From the NCBI GenBank assembly GCA_932521035.1, contig OW051496.1, positions 1,798,001 to 1,862,000 on the forward strand: a DNA stretch of 64,000 bases, in the 5' to 3' direction. The translations under genes and the position numbers were made by a program. This document shows positions 11,535 to 23,566 of this stretch, one piece after another. Origin of the DNA: Oscheius dolichura (Eukaryota > Nematoda > Chromadorea > Rhabditida > Rhabditidae). Position 1 is the first letter of the stretch; every line of letters starts with the position of its first letter. The notes beneath the pieces are model-generated. The model did not search any database. It was not told the DNA's origin and saw nothing but the letters and a program-made list of their open reading frames with translations.

Positions 11535-11795
11535 GACGCTATTTTTTGCTCTTCTTTTTGTACTTGTTTGGCGAAATGAAAGATAAACTCGTATTAGACC
11601 TCTTTATTTGTTATAGAGCAGTATAAAATCAGCCCAGAAACTTATAGAACGGCAGGAACATGATAAAGTATTGAAGTGAGTACTATTGAAGAGAAAGAGT
11701 TTCAATCGAACTTTTATATGCGGTTAATTGTAAAAAAACAGTAAAAAAGGCAAGAAGAAAAGTCAAAATGATGCCGGACCAAAATTTATTTAATA

Positions 11796-12159
11796 CTAAG
11801 GGTCCATGGCCGCGTCGAAGTCGGCCTCGGTGACTTTGCAAGCCATTTTTGTGAGTTTGTCCTTCAGATGGGTGTGTAAGGTAGCATACGATGGTATCTT
11901 GATGATGTCGGAAGCAGGAAACAAATGGGGGAAAACTTTGAAGAAATAATCCCGGTCATGTTTAAGAAAATTCACAGGAATGTACTTGACCTCAATTCCC
12001 TTTCTGCGAGCCTGAAACGATACACAATTATCAGAACCTTGTAACCCAAACCTTGTTTATTTCTTTCTCTTCATCCCTACGAATGCTGTCATCGGTCAGG
12101 AGCAGCATGAGCGCTTTCTGTTTCGATGGCCGCGTAGCCATCCACTTGTTAAAGGGAGC
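11796..12159 (-). pseudogene. C-terminal fragment of a von Willebrand A-like domain protein
   Basis: Two exons (about 12052-12159 and 11796-12011) read KQKALMLLLTDDSIRRDEEKE, then ARRKGIEVKYIPVNF, ending ADFDAAMDP and TAG. A hydrophobic strand with TDD followed by an amphipathic helix and a GIxVxxIxV strand is the pattern of the second half of a vWA fold. The first half, with the DxSxS metal site, is not visible in the next kilobase upstream, so this is probably a truncated gene; a distant 5' exon cannot be excluded. vWA domains bind protein ligands. Confidence 0.45.
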
Positions 12160-13047
12160 CTCCGGAAACAAAAAATCAGGTCAAAAATGCATTTGCGCCA
12201 AAGTTAGCGTCCCTTCCATATGCATTTTAACAAAAATTGATTCATCGACAGATTTATTTATTTTTCTTCTTTGTACTAATTTTCTCTTTCATTTTTTTGT
12301 TGTAAAAATATCTTCATTCAATAGCGCATCTTTTGCGGTATCACTGAACATGTGACATGCGGTACAAAAGCCGAAAAATAAATAACAAAACAAAAAATGA
12401 AGCTAAAAATTTAATTTGATGAATTTCTTTGGATTCTTATATTGTTTTTGCTTCTACTTATTTTTTGCACATAGAGTAGCATGTAAACAAGATATTATAA
12501 CTGTTACAGAAAGAAAATTGAAGAAAAATGAGCCAACTTAGCATATTGCAAGTCGCTTTCGAATTTCGTCATTATTTCATTTTCATTATTTGTTGTATTG
12601 CTTTCTCTTGTTGTTTTATCATTTTTATTTTGTTTTCTATTATTTCTAATTGATAATACATTATTTTTAGATGCTTAGGCCATTCAGATATACACTTTCG
12701 GAGAGAGAGGCACGATCACTGTGGCGCCGACCTTTCTTCTTCCGCGGCGAGCTGTGGTAACTGTAAGGGGTCTTTAGCTGTTAGAAGTATACTCCGTTGA
12801 ACACGCCAACACTATGATCCTTTAATTTACAGGCTCCCGACATTGACAGCCCGACTTTTCCATAAGAAATTCGACCGCAGCGGCCTTCAGAAAACGACTC
12901 GACATAGACAACCGTGCAAGGTTTCATCGTTCATTCCGTCTTTTTCTTTTTGTCGAGAAATACATCTCTCCCTCTTTGCTTTTTGTTATACTCCCTCAAA
13001 AAATATCCTGTCAATTTCGCTATGATCAAATTATTGATATTTATTGA
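12160..13047. other. Gene-free interval beside the Helitron terminus
   Basis: AT-rich sequence without a convincing coding frame. A GC-richer block at about 12715-12790 might be an isolated exon remnant, but no family resemblance is visible. It ends at the A|CTAG boundary taken as the Helitron 3' terminus. Confidence 0.5.
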
Positions 13048-13335
13048 CTAGAAATTGTATGCGCGTAATTGGTTATTTGTTATTCTTATTTCTACTTGTT
13101 TCACAAACCTGACACTCCTATTTCACTCGGTCACTTTTTAGGCCAATGGATCAGGCTAATTGGAATATAAACGCGAAAGGAAGCATCTATAAAAGCGACG
13201 GTTTCCGCTTTTATATGTAAATCAACCCATGTTTCGCTTTTGTATGCAAATTTAGTTTTATTCTACTTTATGAAACTTGATGAAAAACACACGTTTATTA
13301 TAGTACAGTAATACAAAGATATATACAAACAATTC

Positions 13336-14420
13336 TTATTTGGATGGGGAATTTCTCTTGAATACAAGAAGAGCCTTATTAGATATTTGGGGATTCTTGT
13401 CCAACACTTTGGTCTTTGTCAAATGAATATGGAGCCAGCCATCACGACCATCCATTCTTCTGAAGATGTCATATTCTCCAAATTCTTCGTCCAGTTGTCT
13501 AATGATGGCTATCAGTCTCCACGAGGTTTCTATAGAAGTTAATTCAACCAGATGTTCCTTGAATACGTACCTTTATAAGTTACTGTAGGCTGGGGAAAGG
13601 GGACTCTGTACTTCTTGTTTTGTTCTGTCAAATCTACTTTCACAGCCAAATACTCGCACTGGTCTGGGATAAGGATATGCTGGTGGTTGCCGAACGGCCG
13701 AAGCTTGGAGCACTTGGTACATCTCCCATTTGAACTTCTCTTCTTATAAGTCACATGTTTGAGAGTCTCTTGGAATGTTGACCCGGTTTCGGTGATCGTT
13801 AGGAAGCGGAGACTACTTTTTGTGTTGCTCTTCTTAAAGACCTCTTTATTGTTTGGAGAAGAAATGTCTTACCGTTCGGCACTTTTCACATTCCTGGATA
13901 ACTTTCACATCGAACGTAAATTTCTCATAAAACTCAAAAGGGAGTGATTGTAACAGTCGGAAGAAATAGTCACTGGCCGATTCGGACTCTGTGCTTACTG
14001 AAGAGAAGAGATAATGAATGATAGGGCATTGGCAACTCACATGGCATTATTTGGAGAAGCATAGAGCGGGGTACCAACTCGGATCCAGGATGTCTCCCAA
14101 AGATGTCTTCCAACGCCTCCATAGTGCAGTTGCTGCTGACATTGTCTACCACTTTTTCCCTCCAAATCAAAAACAAGAGCTCTAGGACAACTCCGACAGT
14201 GGGACAGTCTCGAATCGCCAGACACCTTCTGTAATTCTTGTAAATAGGAGGTGGAGGGACTTTTCTAGCCTTGACCGTGGCCGTTGTATAAGTATTGGGC
14301 TAAATCAGATTATTGTCTGTTTATTTTAATCTACAAACCTTCATGGCTATTCTCAAGGCACATCGAAATTCTTGATTTCTTTTCTTTTCCAGTATTTTTC
14401 TAAACCGAGGAACCTGAGCT
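13336..14420 (-). other. USP-like (ubiquitin-specific protease fold) C-terminal region
   Basis: After the macro domains comes VVLELLFLIWREK, then DYFFRLLQSLPFEFYEKF, a CxxC pair in QECEKCRT, a second CxxC in GRCTKCSKL, HILIPDQCEYLAVKVDL, and a last part SWRLIAIIRQLDEEFGEYD...NKALLVFKRN. Two CxxC pairs in the fingers, an ILIP...LAVKVDL strand pair, and a closing ALLVF strand fit a peptidase C19 fold. The usual His-box GHY appears as GEY and no clear catalytic Cys box is seen, so it may be a catalytically dead ubiquitin-binding domain. The fold call rests on pattern only and needs a profile search. Confidence 0.45.
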
Positions 14421-17400
14421 GGATTCAATACGGCAGTTGTATTTCCCAATAGATTTCCAATTTTATCAATAATTCGTTGGGATTGATTTACAATGATGAC
14501 TTCTTTAATTTTCTAAAAGTAAAATAAAGACTACAGTAAAAAAGAAACGTACCGAACGTTCATTCTTTTCAAAGTGCCGTAAGATTGTCCAGACAGCAAT
14601 CCAAATCCCTTCCGACAATTCAAAGTTGTAAATGCCCACACTGAGAAGAGGGAATGCCTTAAAATCCATAAATTTTTTGATTGATGTCCGAAACACTCAC
14701 AATCGAGCGAAGTCCATCCAGTTCTGCTTGAACCAAAGCATTAGCATAGCACTTTTCTAGGTGTTTCTTGTGGTCCAATGTTGGAAGAGTTCCTCCAGGA
14801 ACAATAGGACCAGCAGTGTGGTAGATCCCTGTGATACATATTATCTTTTTTCTCGTTCATGACTTACTTTTGGCGGTCTTTAGTTTATAAGAGTCCGTTG
14901 AAACAACTTGTCCTGGCTGGAGAATCTTGAGATGCAAATTTTTAGCAATTTCCGAAGTGGCTTTGGTGATTTGGGGTCCACAGGCAGTTCTAATGGCTTT
15001 ATCCACTCCATCACCTGAAATCAATTGAAATAGTCTCCAGTATATTCAATCCCACCTGGACGTAATTCCTTATTGGCTGCATTAACAAGTACATCAGCTT
15101 GCATCAGCTGAATTTGTCCTTTTACTGCATGCAACTTGGGGAAATTGACGTCAGGATCTTCGTAAATAACAGGATCTTCTTCCGGCTCAGTGATGACCTG
15201 TTTTATTTTATTTCAATTAAACAGTATTTTCACATTCATACCTGTGCTTTTTTTGCTTCCAGAAGGAGTTCTTCCAGCCTCGATTTGAGCCTCGCCATAT
15301 TTCCTTCGGTCAGAGTCATCTCATCCGTCTCTACGATAACAATCTTCAGACCCCGGTAGATATCCCCGTTCTCAGTATAAAATGACACTTGTTTCATCTT
15401 TTTCTATAAAAATCAAAGCAAAATACACTTATTATCCTTACCCAGAAAGCGGGGTTCTTTCTGAAGTATTCTAAAACCAAAAGCAGAGCCACCATAGCTG
15501 CCTGCTGCCAGTCGTAGTTCTGGGGAAGGGGGAAGGCCTTGAAACAGTTTTTCTCTGTGGTTGAAACGGACTTACAATCGAGGTTAGCTTCTTGTATTGC
15601 AGTTTAATCAGGCAATTCAGATAGCATTTCCTTAAAAGATCCTCATCTGTCGGAGTTGGCTGTGATCCCTGGGCCACTTCGGGCATCGCTACGTGGAAAA
15701 TTTCTTTAAGAGGGATTGATTAGAATTCTTTTGATTTTTACCTTGGATTTCTTCAAAATCGAAAGCTGGAGTACAGACAACGTAGGCAATATCAAGATCC
15801 CTCCCGTTTAGCACGGTTCTCTTGATCTGATTCACTCTTTGATCAAGCTTTTGCCCACATGCCATACTAAGCTCCTTATTGTCCATCGAATCTGTAACAA
15901 TAGGATGAAATAGTACAGAAATATGCCCTACCCATGGTGAAGTCCTGCTTTACAGCGTTGACCACAACATCAACACCCAGATTGACGACTTCCCTCTCAA
16001 TAAACAGCTGTGGACCCTAAATTTAGATTGTATTTGAGTCGTAATTTCTTATTTACCTCCTCAATCTCTTCAGCTGGCTCTATTTCCATGGCATTCCCGA
16101 TTCCTCCCTGGAGTCCTTCCATAGTTCTTCTATGAACTGGATCCATTTCATCTAGTTCACTGACTTCTCCATGGCTGCTGTCGTCGCTGTCTGGCTCCAC
16201 AAAGTCGAGAATTGTCTCATCACGACGTCGTGGAGGCTAAAGAAAGACAGAATGAAATGTGATAAATTTTCAAAGCTAACCTCAAGTGGGAGCGGGTCAG
16301 CAGACTGGTAGTGAAGAACCTTCTTGTAGACAACGTTCTGAGTCCTCGTCCTATCCCTGGCAGAATTATAGATCCACAGGTTTTCGGGGGCTTCCACTCT
16401 GCTGAAGGCGACATAGAGCTGGCCGTGGGCAAAACAGGGGGTCCTCAAGATGACTCCACACCGCGGGATTGTCTGCCCCTGCGCCTTGTTACAGGTCATA
16501 GCAAAGGCAAGGCGGATCGGGAATTGGAACCGGGCAAAGGCAAAGTTTCGAAATTTGAGTTCGACGGGTGTGAATTCCATCGGAACAATAACCACCTCAC
16601 GGGGCTGGTGCCTTTGCCGGTTCATTGGCTCACATGTTATGGTCTGAATAACTTGGAGTTATATCTTTTTTTGGAAACCCACATGAGCAACAATCTTCGT
16701 TACAATCAGCCGAGTTCCATTTGTCAGGCTCTTGGCAACATTCATATTCCAGAGTAGACTGACCACGGCTCCAACCTGTAAAATGTCTCGTCTAAATGGC
16801 AATTCCTTCAATTTACCTTGACTTCCAGCTCATAAGGAGGATAACCAGACGGCGTTTGTGTGTTGTAAACTTCAGGATCCAGCGCCTTGAGACCTTGATT
16901 GTTGTCAAAATAGCTGTCTCTCGCTTTGAATGTGGCCTTTTCCTCGTCCAGTAGCTCCAAAACCTCAAATTTTTAGGTTTCCTTTAAAGTCTTTCTCTTT
17001 ACCTTCTTGTTGACGTCGAATGCCGTCTCATTGGTGACTGTCAGGATAGCGGACTTCTCAAAAATGGCCAACTTCTCGACGGCAGATCCTTTTTCTCCAT
17101 AAACTTCTTGAATTACCGACTCTTCATTGCATCGATAGCGATCCATTGGGATTTTAACGGTCTGGTCCTCAGGCAGATGGGTGTCTTGCTTCTCGTTGAG
17201 GTTTCCCTCTCCCAAATCAGCCAGAAACGCAGCCCATTCCGGATAATTTTTTGCTCTCATATTCCTGGTCAGCTGGAGCTTCTAAAATTTCAGGGATCAT
17301 TGATAGAAATTCCATGTAAATGCTTACCTTGATATCTTTCCAAAACTCGAGTCCTTGAGCTGTGTATTTGAAAATCGTGTCCCCTCTGATCCCGGAAACG

Positions 17401-20400
17401 ATCGGAAGAGTCTGTTTCCAATCACCGGCGAGAACAAAAGGAACTGCTGCAAACGGCCTGTTCGAGCGGGACTGGTACATTGCACAGAACAGACGGTTGA
17501 CTGCTTCGAAGATTCTTTTGTCGGTCATGGTCGCTTCATCCCATATGACACAGTTTAAATCCTTCAATCCTTGTTCATCATCCGATCCCATGGCAATGCT
17601 GCATTCCATTCCATCTTCAGTTGTCAGAGGAATCTTGAAGAGTCGGTGAGCCGTTGATCCCATTGGCAGAAGAGATGCGGCGATTCCGGTGTGGGCAACA
17701 CAGGCGACAGTAAATCCTTCGGCTCGAAGCTGGTGGTACAAAGCCTTCAGGACTCTGGTCTTTCCAGTGCCCCCACTTCCTTGAAGGAAATATGTCATCC
17801 TCTCGTTGATGATCATTTTGACATTATCAAACAAAGTTTGGAAGACGGATTCCTGCTCTTCAGTCATATCCTGTAAAATAGATAGCTAATTTTGGCTGAT
17901 TAAAAAGTCCTACCTTCCGCAAAAGGTTGGCTTCATATGCTGATCTTTTTTGAGAGTAGTTTCTGCTTCCGGAATCGTCTTTTAGCTCATCAAGTGGCGG
18001 TAGATGCTCGTCAATCACAGGGGGCAATCCAAATTGTTCCAAAGTTTTAGAATGAACTCGCAGGATGGACCGGATGTGGTAAAGGGCATGGGCCTCCAGC
18101 CTTTCTTCCGACCAGCTCTTTTTCTTTTCAAAAAACTCCTCCTAAACATTCTCTTGTTTTTCACGTGTTTCTAAAAGAATTACCCTGTGATTTGTGTAGA
18201 GTTCCAGTGCATTGCTAACGGGACTATTTGTCAGAATGCTGGCGAACAGCCTTCTCAGCGATTTGGGCAATACGTAGGTGGCTGCTTCGGTCAGACAGCA
18301 ATCCCATTCCTGTTGGTCATCCATGAAGCCAAGAGCCTGAAAGACACTTTCTACTCCTCTAATCATAGAATACTTACTCTGGCAGCTTCAATGGCGGTTA
18401 GATAGGTTTTTCCGTCGACAGTCTTCAAATCTTCAAAGGACTGCGGGCCGGCTATATTAGTGGCCAGTAGTCTTATCGCGAAGAGCTCCCGGTTTCTTGG
18501 AGGCACAGATTTCAGTTTTCCGATAACTTTTCTGTAATAAAAGCCCATGAAAAGTATACAAAATAAAACTCACAAGAATCTCTTCCTTTTTTTCCACTCT
18601 CCATTGTCATATCGGTAAGATTCTGGGAGTTCCGGAAGGGTATAGATTCGAGCTGCAACATCCTCCTGGTTCAGTTTGAACCAAGCATTGAACATGGTGA
18701 CCATCTCTTCAAATTCCAGTCGCTGTTTTACTGCTCTTTCTGTTCCTGCCGGGAAGCTAATGGGTTCTTCTTTGGGCAGATGAACTCCAATTTCAACGAC
18801 GGAATGGGAGCAAGCAGCTCGCTCGTATTTGGCCATGATCCAGGCGGCTTCGTTGGCTGTGATGGCTCTCATGTCTTCCGTCCACCACATCTCATTGTAG
18901 ACCAAAGTGGGATTGCCTTGTGTATCGATCCTGAATCTATTTGTACTGAGTTACAGCTAAACTCACAGTGGAATTTTGAGTTTTTGAAGCAACTCCGTGG
19001 CCTCCTTTTTCCTCATTTCGATGGCGCCTTTTGGGACCTTCAGATTCTTTGGAAAGATCAAGATTCCATCAACGGTCATTGCATCGGGGTCAATGGTGCT
19101 TCCTTCAGTTGAGATTTCCACAAGAACTCGGTCAACACCCTGCAATTTATGTCTTTCTTGAGAATATATTCGAATTAACTCACTTTAAACAGATATTTGA
19201 AGATATACTTCACAACCAATATGCTCGATATAACCTCCACGTTGATGTGGCCACCCCAGAGCGTCAGGAGCTGGGTGTTATATGGGACCACATGTCTGTT
19301 ATCGGCATTGTCGTTCCGGCTGCTTGTTTCCATGTTGCTGGGACGATACAGCTGGGCGTAGTTCAGCTCATCCAGCCGGCAGGTCTCGCTGAACTTCTTG
19401 GGGAATCCTTTAGTGCACAAGCCAGTTGCTTTACATCCTTGTCTACAGTAGGCCTAAAAATATGTCTATAAAAGATCTATTTCCATTTTCTTACCATCTT
19501 GTCACCTTCACAGGGCCTATGGATCATAAATTCCTCCACAAGATCACGTAGTCTGCCTGGCCGTACCGGAATTTCTGCTTGGGAGACTTTCCGCAGGTCT
19601 TCGGCTGTCTTGATCTTGTTCACCAGAGAGACGATAATGTGTGCATGAGGAGGCCCACGTTGTTGGAACTCTATACTGTAGGTGTGCCATCTTGTAGGGC
19701 CCCATAATCCGGCGGTCTTGTCCGTCCCAGTAATCCGTTCCATTAGAATGTCCAGCTTCTCCTTGAAGACCATATTCGTCTGGAAAGGACAATCGGCAAA
19801 AGTGTGTCCTTCCGGAATAATCTTCTAAAAACACTTCTTTATTAGAATAGTAGAAAGAGCTAACCTTTAGTTCTGGCCACTGGGTATTAGTCGTCGCTGT
19901 TATAAACAGGTCCGGTCTTCCCAATTTATTCGATAGGGCAACAGCATTCTCAAATCGGTCTCGGAGCCATCGGGGGCTTCCGGTCACATTATTAGGAACC
20001 GTCATTAGGGCCCCGATCTTGCCCTTGATGTTTTTCTGGTCCATTCTTTTTTGAAAGCCGTCGAGGAATTTCGTCCTTGAAACGATGAGTTACAAGAAAC
20101 AGAAATTAAAATTACTTTGTACTGGTCCTGAACTCTCCGTAATGCTTCTTTATGAACTCGTTTCGCTGTCTCATCAAACGAGTGCACTGATCGACCAGGT
20201 AGAATTGGCCCAGTTTTCCTGCTGCCAGGTATTTGTTCACGACGTTGTCCCGAATTTGGTAGATGTTGCACATGTACTGACGGCGGGTAACATAGGATCT
20301 CGACTGAAAATGGGAGCAGTTTGAAAATGATTACAAAGATCCACTTACCACTGGCAGACGTTTCTCCTCAAGAAGGAGATCTTCCATTTCTTCAGGAGTT

Positions 20401-23400
20401 GCTTCTCTTGTTTCTTCCAGTGGAACTTCTGCGTCTCCTTGTCCAATCTCTCCCGTTTCCACCATTTCGGCTTCCTCAATTTCTGGGGGCTGTTCAGTTC
20501 CATCGGTTCCTTGGTCGTCTTCTTCCTCCATCTCGTCTACTTCCATTGGTTCATCTCCATCGTTTAATCCGATTTCCGAAGCTTGCTCTCTTTCTCTCTC
20601 ATCCAGATATCGTATTCCTTCCGAGTATTCCCTCAGGGTATCCTCTTCCTGGTCGTCGTCTTCTGGTTCCTCTTCCACAACAACTTGCTCCACTCTCTCG
20701 GGTCTAATGTCTGTGTTACCCAAAACGAAGTCGTCCATTTCCACATCTACTGCGAATGGTCGCTTTTCAACAATTTCAAAGACTTCGGCCGGGGGAGAAA
20801 GAAATTCGTCAGTTTCCTCGGCATCCTGCTCGGGATAGGCAATTTCATCTTGTAGTGACTGTAATTTTGATGTTTACTTCGTGAAGACTCCAAAACTTAC
20901 AGAATAAACTCTAGGAGCATTCACGGGGACGGTCAGTTCATTTTCGTCATCGGGATCTTCGCCTTCTCGAATACAACCATTTAAATCATTCAGAATTCCA
21001 GAAGCATGGTCGCCCTCGAAGATTTCATCCTCATCCTCTTCTTCATCTGATTCCATTATTCTCCTTCTCGTGCCAGAATTCGATCCTTCCTCCTCAATAT
21101 CCTCTTCGGCAGCTACCAAAGAGTCGTCACTTGAATCTCCCACAGTATCCTGGGCAGCCGTTGGTAACCTCAACATTTCTCTATAACTATTATAAATAGG
21201 GAATACCTGTTGACAGAATTCAGTAAATCTCTTGCCGAAATGTTCAGTTCCCATTCTTGGGCAGCTGCATAGTTATTGACAGCATATTCTATCAAGCGGT
21301 CCTCATACAGCATGGTTCTATCCGAGGCCAACTTATAGAAATGGTAGGCAAATCCATATTCGCCATAGGGGAACAGAAGTACGAAGCAGAGAGGGCTAAC
21401 CTGTAAATTGGAAACGATGAAAACGAACTATTAAAAAAGACTTACAATGTCAGTCCAATAAAATATGGGCAACATGACATTTGGTCCCATTCGTGGGTAA
21501 ATTATCAGGCCGGGAGCACGGATATCTTGGTTAACAGAGGCATCGAAGAATACGGCTAGGTGATTTCCACCCTTTGCTTGCCTGTAGATTTTGTGAGGTC
21601 CCTGTAAAATCATTCATTTTTTTCACCAAGATGTTTCAAACCTGTAGGTCATTCGCTTTTCGGGCATCAAGAATTTTCATCCGAATGCTTGACTTTTTAT
21701 TCGGATACAATCTTTCCTGTTCCTTTATGAGATCTCCCATCTTTTTATAATATTTGGCCAGATAGTTATTTTTCTCCAGGAACAGTTGAATACTCAGGAG
21801 AATCTGTAAACTTTTAAAAACAAGGGATAATTCCTTACTTCTTTATCGAGGTCACTGTAAGAACTGTGTCTCAACTCGTTAGCTTCATCTCCTTCAAAGA
21901 GGTATAAGTTCCCATAAACCGGCCGGCATCCATCGTAGGGGAGAGCGCAAGAGGAGAAATGATAGACAGGCCCTTGAACTTTTGTGACCTGTAAATAGGG
22001 GAATAACTTCTGTTTGATAAAAGGAAAATTACCTGTACTCCAAACTTATTCGATTGGATAAACGTCGTTTGGATCGAGCCAAAGGAAAGACAGCCATTTA
22101 GCCGGATCACGTTTTTTTTCATTTTTCGAAACTTCGGCAACTTTGAAGTGAAGACTTGCTTGATAGTTCCCGGTAATTTCTTGGGCGGGAAGATGAACAC
22201 CAGCCCATTATCACAACAAATCCTCCGTCGTTTCCACCAGCCCAAAGCTATGCAATATATGCATTCTTCCGGATCGGGGAGAACAAGGAGAGCCATTTCT
22301 TCTGAGAAAACGATAAATATAGTAAGAAAAGAAAGGCTTACTTGGCTCATCGAACTTAAAATTGGGCAAGGGAATGAGCAGCAGCTCTCTTTTCTTTTTC
22401 CGACTCAGTCTTACTCGATCGGTGCTTGAATCTGAAAGATCAGAAATAATATTTAGAAAAAAAACTTGGACTCACACGAGCGAGTATCGGTTTTCCTTTT
22501 TCTCGTAGACGGTGGCTCCCAGTTCGTATTGGCATCGGAACGTCTCCCTCTTTTTGCTGGTGTAATTTCTTCGTCAGAGCAACCATCCAGATAAGCGCTG
22601 GGCGACGGGGTTACCATGCTTCGCTTGCTCCTTCTTGCACTTGGAGGGGTCTCAAGAGTCAGATTTCCCAAGGAGGGGGAAATTTCTGACGACACAGACG
22701 GTCTTGGGCTTTCCCGTAGTTCTAAATATTGGCATAATCATTGTTAAAAGAAAGCAATTACCATTTACACGGGCGGACATTGATGATTGAGGTCTTAAAA
22801 AATCGTCAGTTTCCATTTGAACCTCTGAAAATAAATGAAATGTGTCAACAAAAAGGCTTATGAGCTCACCGTTTGTGCTAGGCGTAGGAGAAGTCTCCCT
22901 CACATGCCTAGTTGTACTGCTGACTGGGGTGAGACTGGCTCCTCCTCCACCAGGAGGTCTTCCACGCCTTGAAGGAGTTGAACCTTGGCTCTTGCCACTT
23001 GAATTATTCGACTTACGACTGGATCTACTTCTCGAACCTGTATAAAGGTTTTTAAAAGTGTGAGAACATAACTCACGAGAAGGCTTCTTCTTCTTTCGTC
23101 GTTTATCGTCTTGTTTTTTGTTGGACCTTTGCTGTGGGTTACGCCAAACATCTTCGTTGTCAGACTTTTCTTCATCAGACTCATCGAGGTCAAAATATGA
23201 AAGGGCTAAAAGGGATCTTCATGGTTATTGTTTGACACTCACGTGATTTCGCAGTAGACACTCCCCTTGGCCTTCTTCTTCCCTCTGCGTCATCCTGGCT
23301 ACTGCTTCTCCTTGAATTAGATTCTAAAAGAAATCAGTGTTGAATGGGTAAAGCAAAATGGGTACAAAACCGCGATAATTATCTTTAAAAAACGAATACT

Positions 23401-23566
23401 TGCCAGAAGATATCCTCATTGACCTTCTCCTATTCTCTTCTTCCGTCGCACTTCCACGTCTCCTAGTTTCATCCGCTTTGACTCGTGTTGTATGGGGAAC
23501 AACACCTGGGGCCATCAACAAGAGGAACATCATTACCCATTTTTGGCAAAAGAAGGAGAAGAACAT
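13336..23566 (-). CDS. Helitron Rep-helicase fused to two macro domains and a USP-like domain
   Basis: Roughly 30 short exons stay in frame from a candidate start at 23566 to TAA at 13336; I estimate 2,500-3,000 residues. Order: hydrophobic N-terminus, then Ser/Arg-rich and RGRP (AT-hook-like) segments; Helitron N-region with VYGNLYLFEGDEANE and VLLFPYGEYGFAYHF; a long acidic linker (20.3-21.2 kb); HUH Rep with RGPPHAHIIV and tyrosines in KYIFKYLFKGVDRV; SF1B helicase with GSGGTGKT, VIWDEAT, LAGDWKQ, LTRNMRA and the C-terminal motif ACNKAQGQT-like TCNKAQGQT...LYVAFSRV. A 44-bp GT-AG intron (about 16237-16280, phase 0) then joins PLPLE to PPRRRDETILDF and on into the macro and USP-like regions. 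Without that splice the frame ends about 40 codons later. Rep nicks and joins single strands during rolling-circle transposition and the helicase unwinds. No stop was found in the joined frame, suggesting recent activity. One Rep-region intron would be only 26 bp, and the first intron would use a GC donor. The true start is uncertain. Confidence 0.75.
14523..15195 (-). other. Second macro domain of the Helitron protein, canonical
   Basis: The exons from 15195 down read LMQADVLVNAANKELRPG, GDGVDKAIRTACGPQ, GIYHTAGPIVPGGTLP, LEKCYANALVQAELDGLRSI and AFPLLSVGIYNF. These are the hallmark elements of a macro (Appr-1''-p processing) domain: NAAN, the glycine loop before VDKAI, the conserved helix with CYxNAL and the SIAFPxxSxGIY loop around the distal ribose. 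Known members bind or hydrolyse ADP-ribose on proteins or nucleic acids. Introns fall at TGG|GVD-like and SI|AFP positions, and similar positions occur in the separate macro gene at 41.7 kb. Confidence 0.85.
15310..16020 (-). other. First, degenerate macro domain of the Helitron protein
   Basis: After the acidic linker, the frame reads GVDVVVNAVKQDFTM, then CYLNCLIKLQYKKLTSIAFPL and a helix VALLLVLEYF followed by the strand LKIVIVETDEM. The order VVNA, conserved Cys-Tyr helix, SIAFP strand and final strand matches a macro fold. The canonical NAAN is changed to NAVK and the GGGVD loop is missing, so ADP-ribose binding is doubtful. It could serve structurally or bind another ligand. Confidence 0.6.
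16237..17874 (-). other. PIF1/Pif1-like SF1B helicase domain of the Helitron protein
   Basis: Sub-feature of the Helitron CDS. Walker A FLQGSGGTGKTR lies near 17770-17800. Walker B VIWDEATMTD is near 17520-17555. VLAGDWKQTLPIV is near 17400-17435 and LTRNMRA at the start of the next exon. The helicase C-terminal block (LAFAMTCNKAQGQTI and GQLYVAFSRVE) is at 16380-16530. All key helicase motifs are present with consensus residues, so the ATPase is probably functional. Confidence 0.88.
19150..20055 (-). other. HUH Rep endonuclease domain of the Helitron protein
   Basis: Sub-feature of the Helitron CDS. The metal-binding HUH motif is EFQQRGPPHAHIIVSL near 19630-19680. The catalytic tyrosine motif KYIFKYLFKGVDR spans the splice near 19140-19205. 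The segment before it (ITATTNTQWPELK) is also typical of the Helitron N-terminal family. Two tyrosines four residues apart are retained, as in active Helitrons. Confidence 0.88.

Noticed and set aside
16311..16757. Plus-strand open frame of 148 codons across the helicase exon
   Set aside because: It is antisense to conserved helicase motifs; composition is that of a shadow frame.
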